Below are positions 37,818 to 45,840 of a stretch of DNA of 64,000 nt, one piece after another; within the stretch, counting starts at the first letter, position 1, and each line of letters opens with the position of its first letter. A program made the position numbers and the translations under genes. This DNA comes from Verrucomicrobiaceae bacterium UBA2429 (GTDB taxonomy: Bacteria; Verrucomicrobiota; Verrucomicrobiia; Verrucomicrobiales; Verrucomicrobiaceae). The stretch is taken from NCBI GenBank assembly GCA_002343505.1, contig DDQZ01000056.1, forward strand, positions 1 to 64,000, in the 5' to 3' direction. Below the pieces are notes generated by a model. The model was not told where the DNA came from and did no database searches. It worked only from the letters and a program-made list of their open reading frames with translations.

Positions 37818-39251
37818 TCATTTGCCTTTTTTGACGGCCTTCTTCGCCTGACCGTCGTCGAGATGGGCGGCGATGTCGGCGGCGGGGATGCCGAGGAATT
37901 TGGCGGCGCGCGCGGCGTCCTCCTCGAAGTGGCGGTGGGCGATGCGCGCGAGCTCGCGCGTGACCCAGGGCAGAAGCTCGATGTCGGGGCTGGTTTCGGC
38001 GATGTGGACGAGTCCGTTGAGGGCGTCCCTCATGCGGGTGATGGTGGTGGCGGAGTTGGCGAAACGCGCGCCGGTGCTGCCCAGCGGGATGTCGGAGGGC
38101 AGGAGCACGTCGGAATTGCACAGGGCGCAGGCGCGCTGGATGGTGTTTTCCAGCTCGCGCACGTTTCCAGGCCAGTCGTAGGCTTCGAGCAATGCCAGCG
38201 CGTCCTCGGTGAAGCGCATGACCACGCCCCGGCGCCGCGCGGACTGGCGGCGCAGGAAGAACTCGGCCAGCAGGCGCACATCCTCGCGCCGCTCGCGCAG
38301 GGGCGGGATGTGGATGCGGACGACATTGAGGCGGTAAAAAAGATCCTCGCGGAAGGCGCCCTTGCTGACGGCGGTCTCCAGATCCTTGTGGGTGGCAGCA
38401 AGGATGCGCACATCGCACTTGAGCACCTGGTTGCTGCCGACGCGGCAGAACTCTCCCTCCTGGAGCACGCGCAGCAGCTTGCTCTGCACAGCCAGGGGCA
38501 TGTCGCCAATCTCGTCGAGGAAAAGGGTGCCGCCGTCGCACTGCTCGAAACGGCCCACGCGCTGGTTGACCGCGCCGGTGAAGCTGCCCTTCTCATGGCC
38601 GAAGAGCTCGCTTTCCATGAGGTTGTCCGGGATGGAGGTGATGTTGATGCCGACGAAGTCCTTTTGAGCGCGCTGGCTGAACTTGTGGATGGCGCGGGCG
38701 ACGAGCTCCTTGCCGCTGCCGCTCTCGCCGGTGATCATGACGGGCGCGTCGGAGCGCGAGACGCGGCCGATCATTTTGAAGACCTCCTGCATGGCCGAGG
38801 AGCGGCCGATGATGGTCTCCTGGAGGCTGTCCACAGGCGCGTCGGCGGCCTGGGAGCGGGTGACGCGGCGCGCCTCGGAGGAGCTGAGCGCGGTCTCGAC
38901 GGCGGTGCGCAGCTCGTAGGTGAGCTTTTCCTTGCCCAGCACATCGTAGGCGCCCAGGCGCATGGCCTCGATGACATGGCTGGTGCTGGCGATGCCGGTG
39001 AAGAGGATGACCATCGCGTTCGGGTCGGTCTGGCGCAGGCGCTTGAGCAGCTCGATGCCGGAGGTGCCTGGCAGGCGCACCTCGGCCAGGACGAGATCGT
39101 GCGGCGTCTTCTGATAATGCGCCAGCGCCTCCTCGGCGCGCTCGACGGCGGTGATGCTGACGTTGGGCGCCTTCAAATGCCCCGCTGCCCAGGACAGGAA
39201 GTCCGGGTCGGTGTCCACGATGAGAATGCGGGTTTCAGGAGCGGCGGCCAT
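37818..39251 (-). CDS. NtrC-type sigma-54-dependent response regulator with Glu at the phospho-acceptor site
   Basis: 477 residues from ATG 39251, just before the receiver domain (ILIVDTDPDFLSW). Receiver domain 1-125: the acidic pair, FTG and the Lys in VLGKEK are present, but the phosphorylation-site Asp is Glu57 (LVLAEVRLPG). The AAA+ sigma-54 activation domain at about 145-375 has Walker A GESGSGKE, GSFTGA (for GAFTGA), Walker B GGTLFLDEIGD, and RLNVVRIHIPPLRER. The end carries a Fis-like helix-turn-helix (DAARAAKFLGIPAADIAAHL). It activates RpoN promoters; Glu may mimic constant phosphorylation, which is inference. No partner histidine kinase gene is adjacent. It is divergent from rsmA. 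Confidence 0.92.
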   Translation of the reverse strand: MAAAPETRILIVDTDPDFLSWAAGHLKAPNVSITAVERAEEALAHYQKTPHDLVLAEVRLPGTSGIELLKRLRQTDPNAMVILFTGIASTSHVIEAMRLGAYDVLGKEKLTYELRTAVETALSSSEARRVTRSQAADAPVDSLQETIIGRSSAMQEVFKMIGRVSRSDAPVMITGESGSGKELVARAIHKFSQRAQKDFVGINITSIPDNLMESELFGHEKGSFTGAVNQRVGRFEQCDGGTLFLDEIGDMPLAVQSKLLRVLQEGEFCRVGSNQVLKCDVRILAATHKDLETAVSKGAFREDLFYRLNVVRIHIPPLRERREDVRLLAEFFLRRQSARRRGVVMRFTEDALALLEAYDWPGNVRELENTIQRACALCNSDVLLPSDIPLGSTGARFANSATTITRMRDALNGLVHIAETSPDIELLPWVTRELARIAHRHFEEDAARAAKFLGIPAADIAAHLDDGQAKKAVKKGK

Positions 39252-39425
39252 TGATGGAATTTCCACGTTCCTAGATGGTCGGACATGCGCCGTCAATGCC
39301 AGTTCTGGCGACTTTGAAAGAACACGCGGCTCGGAAGCGGGGGGGCGGAAAGGCCTGCGGAGCCCGTGTTTTTTTGGGATTTCACCGGCAGACAACCATT
39401 CCATGCGTGCCACTATGAACTTCGA

Positions 39426-40781
39426 ATGAACCCGCAGAAACCCTCCAAAAATCCAAAACGGATCATCAGCGGCAACGATGTCAGCCCGCGCAAAAGCATG
39501 GGGCAGAATTTCCTCGTGGACCCTCAGTTGGCGCGCTGGATCGCCGACCAGATCGAGCCGGATGACGCCGCTTTTCTCGTCGAGCCCGGCCCCGGACTCG
39601 GCGCCATGACCGGGCACCTGGAGGGCCGCGCGCGGCATCTGCTGCTCATTGAAAAGGACGACTCACTGGCGCCCCGGCTCGCCGGGCGCTTCGCCGGACG
39701 CGCGGATGTGACCGTGCTGCACGCGGACGCCGCCCGCGTGGACATGCGGCCCTGGTACCGCCACGGTGATGTGCGCGTGATCGGCAACCTGCCCTACTCG
39801 GTCGGGGGCGAGATTTTGAAGATGATGCTGACGCCGCCCACGCCGGTGACGCGCGCGGTCTTCATGCTGCAAAAAGAGGTGTGCCAGCGCATCGCCGCGC
39901 GCGCCGGTCAGGACGGCTGCGGCGCGGTCTCGGTGCTCGTCCAGCGGGACTGGGACGTCGAGTTTCTGCGCGTCGTGCCGCCGGAGGTCTTCCAGCCGCG
40001 CCCGAAAGTGGACAGCGCCGTCATCCGACTCACTCCGCGGGATCCCGCCACACTGCCGGTGTGCGACCGCCGGCTCTTCGACCGGCTCGTGCGTCTCGGC
40101 TTCGGCCAGCGGCGCAAGCAGATGAAAAACCTGCTCCCCGAGCCGCCCGAAGGCTGGCAGGCCCTGGCCGGGGCGCTGGACAAACCGGTGACGATGCGCG
40201 CCGAGGAGCTCTCCCTGGAGGAGTGGGTGCGCCTTTGCCGCTGGTATGAGCAGCGGCTGGAGGCGGACGCCGGGCAGAAGGCCACCGAGATGTTCGACGT
40301 GGTCAACGAGCGCAACGAGGTCACCGGCCAGCTCACCCGCGGCGAGGTCCACGCGCGCGGTCTCCTTCACCGCGCGGTGCATGTCTTTGTCATCAACTCG
40401 CGCGGGGAGGTCTTCCTGCAAAAGCGCTCCCATTTAAAGGATGTCTCGCCCTTGAAATGGGACAGCAGCGCCGCCGGGCATCTCGACGCCGGGGAGAGCT
40501 ACGCCGCCTGCGCCATCCGCGAGGTGCGCGAGGAGAATGGCATCGAAATCCACGACACCGAGCTGGCCGCGCTGCTGCCCGCCGGCGCGCACACGGACTT
40601 CGAATTCGTCGAGCTGCGCATCGCCCGCCACAACGGCCCGATGCGCTGCCCGCCGGAGGAGATCGCCTGCGGCGAGTGGTTCGCACCCGAAGTCATCAGC
40701 GACTGGGTGGCCGCGCGCCCGCAGGACTTCGCCAGGGGCTTCGTCTCATGCTGGCATGAGTGGATGAGGGCGCGCGCATGA
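39426..40781 (+). CDS. rsmA: RsmA (KsgA) 16S rRNA dimethyladenosine transferase fused to a NUDIX hydrolase domain
   Basis: 451 residues from ATG 39426. The first about 270 residues are RsmA, which dimethylates two adjacent adenosines of 16S rRNA helix 45 with SAM: SPRKSMGQNFLVDPQLARWI, VEPGPGLGAMT, VIGNLPYSVGGEIL, FQPRPKVDSAVIRL and FGQRRKQMKNLL are in order. From about 285 comes a NUDIX domain opening MFDVVNERNEVTG, with a canonical box in GHLDAGESYAACAIREVREE plus NGI, and GEVFLQKRSHLKDV. The NUDIX half most resembles the isopentenyl-diphosphate isomerase/YfcD type. There is no stop or frameshift between them. RsmA alone is normally about 270 residues, so this is a true fusion. The NUDIX substrate is unknown. 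Confidence 0.93.
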   Translation: MNPQKPSKNPKRIISGNDVSPRKSMGQNFLVDPQLARWIADQIEPDDAAFLVEPGPGLGAMTGHLEGRARHLLLIEKDDSLAPRLAGRFAGRADVTVLHADAARVDMRPWYRHGDVRVIGNLPYSVGGEILKMMLTPPTPVTRAVFMLQKEVCQRIAARAGQDGCGAVSVLVQRDWDVEFLRVVPPEVFQPRPKVDSAVIRLTPRDPATLPVCDRRLFDRLVRLGFGQRRKQMKNLLPEPPEGWQALAGALDKPVTMRAEELSLEEWVRLCRWYEQRLEADAGQKATEMFDVVNERNEVTGQLTRGEVHARGLLHRAVHVFVINSRGEVFLQKRSHLKDVSPLKWDSSAAGHLDAGESYAACAIREVREENGIEIHDTELAALLPAGAHTDFEFVELRIARHNGPMRCPPEEIACGEWFAPEVISDWVAARPQDFARGFVSCWHEWMRARA

Positions 40782-40839
40782 AACATGCTGACTGCATTCC
40801 CGCCGGGGCCGCGAATCAAATCCCCCGCCCCGCCGCCGC

Positions 40840-42873
40840 TCACGGCGCGCCCATCACCTCGTCGGCGAGTTTGCCAAACTCCACCTCCCGCTCCGTGCCG
40901 ATGGCCTTGTAAGCCTCCCAGCCGAGCTTGTGCGCGCCGGTCTCGGTGATGATGCCGAGGCGCAGGCCGCCCTCCTGCTCCGGCATGTCATGGTAGCGGT
41001 GCAGATGGAAGGCCTCGACGGCCTTGAGCGGGCGGATTTGCCGGAACATGTAAATAAGGCCCGCCACCTGGCGGCGCTGGTCGGCCTCGCTGAGCGTGGG
41101 TGTGTTGAAGCCCTGCTCGGAGAGCAGGATGCCGCGCGGCGCGCCCTGGAAGTGAAAGCGCGGCTGGTCGAGGAAGGCGGGCAGCACGGCGATGTTGCGC
41201 GGAGTGATGAGCGGCGTGTCGAAGTCGTGGGTGAGGCCCTCGTCCTTCCAGGCGTCGGGGTTGCGCAAATCCTGCGGATAGGGGTGATAAGCCACGCCCC
41301 ACTCGAAGTCACCCTCCGCGCGCGCCATCTCCGCGAACATCTCCAGCATGTCGCGCACGATGTAGGTGCCGGCGCCGCCGCTCTTGCGCGTCCAGTGGTG
41401 GGTCAGCGAGATGAAGACGCGCGCGTGGGGATCAAAAAGCCGCGCCGTGTGGTGGGTGAGCCGGGCGGAGCGCATGAGGGTCTCCAGATAGCGGGCCAGG
41501 GGCTGCGCGCCCATGTTGGTCCAGGTGGCGGCCTGGTCCACCTCGTTGTGCAGGATCCAGTTGGTCACGCGACCATGGGCGCCGTCCTCGCGCGACCAGC
41601 GCTCGGCCATGAGATGCAGCACGGCGCGATACAAGCGCGCCGGGGTCTCGGCGGAGAGATTGGGGATGGAGTAAATGCCGCGCGGCTCGGCCTCGGGATG
41701 CACCATGGGGCTGCGCGGCGCGCCATCCGCGGCGCGCCCGTTGGAGACGAGCAGGATGGCGCTGGCGATGACCTGCTTTTCCGCGAGCAGGCGCAGGGTG
41801 GTATCGTGCCCCAGAAGCGCGCGCTCATTTTTATAATAGACGCGCCCCTCGAACTCCCAGGGCTCCCAGCCGGGCGCGGGCGCGGCGCGCAGGAGGCTGC
41901 TGACCACGATGTTGACGGTGGCGTGGCGGATGCCGAGATCGAAGATCTCATGCCCGGCGTCACTCAGCGGCGGCACGCCGATGCCTTTCTGGTGCGGCGC
42001 CTCAAGGCGCGGCAGCGCGCGCGCCACGGCGGGTCCGATCACGCCGGGCCAAGCGGCGGCGGAAAGCCAGCGCCCGTCCGCGTCCGCCAGCCGCCAGCGC
42101 CACACGGCGCGATCGCGTGGTGAGCCAGCAGAGAGACGCGGCACCTCGACGCGGAAGCGTCCGCCGGGGCCGGGCTGGACCTCGACCTCCACCACGCCAG
42201 CGCCAGCCTGGTGGGAGGGCGTCTCTGGCGGGATGGGCACCAGCCGCGCGGGCGCGGGCGCGCTGCCGGCGAGCGTGATGACCCGCGCGCCGACATGCAC
42301 GGTCTCGATGCGCGCGGGGCGCTCGGCGCGCAGGTCGGCGAGGATGGCGGCGGCGTCCGCCTCGCGCGCGGCCAGCGTTTGATCCCGCTCCGCAGCCAGG
42401 CGCGCCTCTGCGGCGGTGGGGGCGCGCAAGCGCAGATGGCGCAAGCGCAGGAGGCTCTCCGCCGCGCCATTGAGGGCGAAATGGAAACGCATCTCCGGGT
42501 GGCCGGCGGCGGGTGGTGGGTCGAGCCGGGAGAGGTCAAAAACGAGCGGCTGCCACGCCTCGGCGATGCCGGTCTGGCGCGCCTCGGCCACGACCATGTC
42601 CCCCCCCTGGGCGCGGTAGCGCAGCACCACGGATTCGAGTCCGGAGGGGGCGAAGTAGTCCAGCGCCAGGATGCTTTGCCGGGCGGGGTCATAGCCGGCG
42701 GGTACGACGGCTGTCCAGAAGTGCGGGTGGCCGCCGCCGAGCCTGATCTCCAGGGTCGAGTCAGGCAGCGCCTGGAGCGCCAGGTCCCGGTGCGGGCCGT
42801 GCGCCAGCGGGATCTCCGGCGCGGCAGCGGCGGCCAGCGGCAGGAGCGCTGCAAAAAGGGCGTGCCGGAGCAT
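40840..42873 (-). CDS. Secreted DUF5722 protein (glycoside-hydrolase-like)
   Basis: 677 residues with a Sec signal (MLRHALFAALLPLAAAAAPE). An N-terminal beta-rich region (about 30-290) resembles a carbohydrate-binding jelly roll. The C-terminal half fits DUF5722, a TIM-barrel group related to glycoside hydrolases: EIFDLGIRHATVNIVVSSLL, NWILHNEVDQAATW, VFISLTHHW, ILLSEQGFNT. The Glu in HNEVD and in SEQGF are candidates for the acid/base pair. It probably acts on polysaccharide outside the cytoplasm. It starts 24 bases after the DUF3500 gene, forming a two-gene operon, and is convergent with rsmA. Confidence 0.8.
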   Translation of the reverse strand: MLRHALFAALLPLAAAAAPEIPLAHGPHRDLALQALPDSTLEIRLGGGHPHFWTAVVPAGYDPARQSILALDYFAPSGLESVVLRYRAQGGDMVVAEARQTGIAEAWQPLVFDLSRLDPPPAAGHPEMRFHFALNGAAESLLRLRHLRLRAPTAAEARLAAERDQTLAAREADAAAILADLRAERPARIETVHVGARVITLAGSAPAPARLVPIPPETPSHQAGAGVVEVEVQPGPGGRFRVEVPRLSAGSPRDRAVWRWRLADADGRWLSAAAWPGVIGPAVARALPRLEAPHQKGIGVPPLSDAGHEIFDLGIRHATVNIVVSSLLRAAPAPGWEPWEFEGRVYYKNERALLGHDTTLRLLAEKQVIASAILLVSNGRAADGAPRSPMVHPEAEPRGIYSIPNLSAETPARLYRAVLHLMAERWSREDGAHGRVTNWILHNEVDQAATWTNMGAQPLARYLETLMRSARLTHHTARLFDPHARVFISLTHHWTRKSGGAGTYIVRDMLEMFAEMARAEGDFEWGVAYHPYPQDLRNPDAWKDEGLTHDFDTPLITPRNIAVLPAFLDQPRFHFQGAPRGILLSEQGFNTPTLSEADQRRQVAGLIYMFRQIRPLKAVEAFHLHRYHDMPEQEGGLRLGIITETGAHKLGWEAYKAIGTEREVEFGKLADEVMGAP

Positions 42874-42897
42874 GGGCGGGCATCAGTTCCTGCCGCT

Positions 42898-43944
42898 TCA
42901 CTTCTTGCCGTGCTGCTCGCGGTGGTGCTCGCCCAGCAGGTCGCGGCCGAAGTCACCGTCGAAGCTGCGGAAGACGCTGTGCGGGTGGTTGGCCTCGCCC
43001 TGCACATTGTCGTACTCAATGAGGAAGGTCGCGCCCTGCACGCGGTAATAGTGCGGCTCCCCGCGCTCCCTGCCGCCGGCCCAGCCGAAAAAGACAGGGC
43101 CGTTTTTGCCGATCTCATCCCACGTCTCCTGGGCGATCTCCGGGCGCACGCGGCCCAGATACTCCTGGATGATCTCGTTGAGCTTGGCCTTTTGCGCGTC
43201 AGTCATCTCCGCCGCGCTGAGGCCGTCCGGCTTCAGCGGGTCCACGCGCTGCTCGGCGGCGGTGAGCATTTCCTTCGGCGCCACATCCGCCACCACGGCT
43301 TTTTGGAATTGCTCCCCGGTGAGCGACTTCACCAGTTCGCGGCCCAGGTCTTCCTCCCTGCCCAGCACGCGCAATCCTGTCAGCGGCCCCTGGCGCAGCT
43401 CGCCGGGGTTGCTGCCCATGAAGGCGGGCGTGGCGCGCAGGAGCCGGCCGTCTTTGATGGTGAAATTCAGCGACAGGTGGTGGCCCTCGATGCGCCAGCC
43501 CCAGGCGCCCTTCACATCCGGCGTGCCGAAGATGCTGACGAAGTACTTCTCCGGATCGCGCCGCTCGCGCACCGCCGCGCGCTTGGACTCGTCCGCGCCC
43601 TCGATCTGGTAAAGCACCTCCTCCAGGCTCATGATCGTGGCCGCCTTCGCGGAGCCGCGAAAGCCCAGGCCCGTGTTCATCAGCGCGTGCGCCAGCAGCC
43701 GCTGCTGGGGCGTCATGTCCTTCATGGGCAGGCCGTTGCGCTCGCGCGGGATGAAGTGCCAGTTGACGCGCTCCGCGTCCTCGAAGGCGAAAGTGGCGCG
43801 CGTCTTCTGCTCCGGTGAAAGCGAGGCGAGGAACACTGCGGCCACCTGGGCCATCTGCGCGCCCGCCTCATGAGCCCCCAGGCGATGGGCTGGGGCGGCG
43901 AACGGGGAAAGAAGGACGAGAGTGGAAAGAAGATGGCGGATCAT
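42898..43944 (-). CDS. Secreted DUF3500 protein
   Basis: 348 residues with a signal peptide (MIRHLLSTLVLLSPFAAPAH). DUF3500 is recognised from FLASLSPEQKTRATFAFEDA, VNWHFIPRERNGLPMKDMTP, GSNPGELRQGPLTGLRVLG, YYRVQGATFLIEYDN and the end NHPHSVFRSFDGDFGRDLL. The family has no established biochemical activity. The His/Asp-rich C-terminus could bind metal, which is inference. It is the first gene of an operon with the DUF5722 gene, so a shared extracellular role in substrate breakdown is plausible. Confidence 0.85.
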   Translation of the reverse strand: MIRHLLSTLVLLSPFAAPAHRLGAHEAGAQMAQVAAVFLASLSPEQKTRATFAFEDAERVNWHFIPRERNGLPMKDMTPQQRLLAHALMNTGLGFRGSAKAATIMSLEEVLYQIEGADESKRAAVRERRDPEKYFVSIFGTPDVKGAWGWRIEGHHLSLNFTIKDGRLLRATPAFMGSNPGELRQGPLTGLRVLGREEDLGRELVKSLTGEQFQKAVVADVAPKEMLTAAEQRVDPLKPDGLSAAEMTDAQKAKLNEIIQEYLGRVRPEIAQETWDEIGKNGPVFFGWAGGRERGEPHYYRVQGATFLIEYDNVQGEANHPHSVFRSFDGDFGRDLLGEHHREQHGKK

Positions 43945-44074
43945 GGCAGGGGCGGAGTGGAGATAGCGAACGTGGCAAGAAGGGCGCGTTTGTCATGCGT
44001 CAAGAGAATGCGGCCAGGCGAACGGAGCGTGCCGGGGAAGAAAACTTTCTCGCAACTTTGCAGCGGGGATGATT

Positions 44075-44103
44075 GACACTAGCGCCGGGAACCCCGTAGT
44101 GTC
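44075..44103 (+). promoter_or_regulatory. Inverted repeat upstream of the pilus gene cluster
   Basis: Arms GACACTA (44075-44081) and TAGTGTC (44097-44103), 15 bases apart. The left arm overlaps a TTGACA (44073-44078) that could be a -35 box, and TAGTGT is placed where a -10 would be with an 18-base spacer. The site is 36 bases before the ATG at 44140 and could be an operator on the promoter of the cluster. Confidence 0.4.
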
Positions 44104-44139
44104 CGAAATTCATCCCAATAAATCAGGCAAAACGCGCGC

Positions 44140-45792
44140 ATGTATTCGAACGAAGAGTATCTCCTGGAACTGCTCACCGAAGCAGGGCTGGTCATGGAAA
44201 GCGACCTTCAGAAGGTCAAGACCACCAAGAAACCGAACGAGAGCACCCTGGAGGGCCTGATCAAAACCGGCGTCGTCAGCGACGAGCAGGTGGCGCAGAC
44301 CGTGGCGGTGAACTCCGGCATGGAATTCATAGACCTGCACGGCTTCGCCGCCAGTCCGCAGCTCAAAACCCTGGTGCCAATGGAGGTGGCGCGGAAGTAC
44401 AAGATCGTGCCCGTGGGCATGAACGGCCCGGCCATGCAGATCGCCGTGTCGGACCCCTATGACTTCGAGACGCTCGACGCCCTGCCCCACGTCATCCAGC
44501 CGGACCTCGAATACTTCTGCTCCACGCCCGCGCTGATCAGCGCGCTGCAGCTCAACGTGTACGGGAACGAGTTCGTCACCGACGCCTCCAGCGCCGCCGC
44601 GGGCGGCATGAAGAGCGACGACGCGCCTGTCATCAAGCTGGTGAACAACATCCTGCTGGAGGCCTTCAAAAACGGCGCGTCCGACATCCACATCGAACCT
44701 TTGGAAAAGGACATCCGCGTGCGCCTGCGCATTGACGGCGTCCTGCACGATGTGGAGCACCACCCCAAACGCCTGCACTCCGCCATCATCGCCCGCGTGA
44801 AGATCATGTGCGGCACCATGAGCGTGGACGAGAAGCGCGTGCCGCAGGACGGGCGCATCCAGATGGCCTTCCAGGAAAAGGAGCTGGACATGCGCGTCTC
44901 CATCATCCCCACCAACAACGGCGAGAGCGTGGTCATGCGCGTGCTGGACAAGAGCAGCCTGCGCCTCGGACTCTCCGACCTCGGCTTCCTCTCCGACGAC
45001 CAGGACACTTTTGAAAAACTCATCACCCTGCCCGACGGCATCGTGCTGGTCACCGGGCCGACAGGGTCCGGGAAAACCACCACGCTTTACGCCTGCCTCA
45101 ACTTCATCAACAGGCCCGACCGCAAGATCATCACCGTGGAGGACCCCGTGGAATACGAGCTGGCCGGCATCAACCAGGTCATGGTCAAGGAGGATGTGGG
45201 CATGACCTTCGGCGCCGCCCTCAAAGCCATCCTGCGCCAGGCGCCCAACATCATCATGATCGGTGAGATTCGCGACCTGGAGACCGCCTCCATCGCCATC
45301 AACGCCTCCCTCACAGGGCACCTGGTCTTCTCCACCCTGCACACCAACGACGCGCCCAGCTCCATCGCCCGCCTCGCCGACATCGGCGTCAAGCCCTTCC
45401 TCATCGCCTCCGCCGTGCGCGGCATCCTGGCCCAGCGCCTGGTGCGCAAGCTGTGCGGAACCTGCAAGGAGCCGACCAGCCTCAACGAGCGCGAGATGCG
45501 CCACCTGGGCCTGGAGGCCAGCCAGCTTTACAGCGCGAACATCATGGGCCCCAAAGGCTGCAACAAGTGCCGCGGGGCCGGCTTCAAAGGCCGCATGGTC
45601 ATCGCCGAAATCTTCAAGGTGGACGACGAGGTGCGCAACATGGTCAACATGCAGCTCACCACCCCGCAACTGCGCAAGCGCGCCCGCGAGCTGGGCATGA
45701 GAACCCTGCGCGAGGACGGCATCCGCAAGGTCATGGCCGGCATGACCACGGCCGGCGAGGTCATCGAGGCCACCATGGCCGACGCCGAATGA
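44140..45792 (+). CDS. Type II secretion/type IV pilus assembly ATPase, GspE/PilB family (copy 1)
   Basis: 550 residues. It powers pilus or pseudopilus assembly from the cytoplasmic face. An N-terminal MshEN-type domain (about 1-140) is followed by a linker, then the ATPase: ASDIHIEPLEKDIRVRLRID, GRIQMAFQEKELDMRVS, Walker A in TGPTGSGKTTTLYA (about 304), Asp box, Walker B MIGEIRDLETA, His box STLHTNDAPSS, and a zinc tetracysteine site (CGTC near 440, CNKC near 474). All parts are complete. A second, paralogous ATPase gene starts 48 bases downstream. The gene heads a plus-strand cluster that continues to a pseudopilin. Confidence 0.93.
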   Translation: MYSNEEYLLELLTEAGLVMESDLQKVKTTKKPNESTLEGLIKTGVVSDEQVAQTVAVNSGMEFIDLHGFAASPQLKTLVPMEVARKYKIVPVGMNGPAMQIAVSDPYDFETLDALPHVIQPDLEYFCSTPALISALQLNVYGNEFVTDASSAAAGGMKSDDAPVIKLVNNILLEAFKNGASDIHIEPLEKDIRVRLRIDGVLHDVEHHPKRLHSAIIARVKIMCGTMSVDEKRVPQDGRIQMAFQEKELDMRVSIIPTNNGESVVMRVLDKSSLRLGLSDLGFLSDDQDTFEKLITLPDGIVLVTGPTGSGKTTTLYACLNFINRPDRKIITVEDPVEYELAGINQVMVKEDVGMTFGAALKAILRQAPNIIMIGEIRDLETASIAINASLTGHLVFSTLHTNDAPSSIARLADIGVKPFLIASAVRGILAQRLVRKLCGTCKEPTSLNEREMRHLGLEASQLYSANIMGPKGCNKCRGAGFKGRMVIAEIFKVDDEVRNMVNMQLTTPQLRKRARELGMRTLREDGIRKVMAGMTTAGEVIEATMADAE

Positions 45793-45840
45793 GCCGCCGC
45801 AGAACCCTGAACCCGAGAACCCAAGACAAAGACAGACGCT

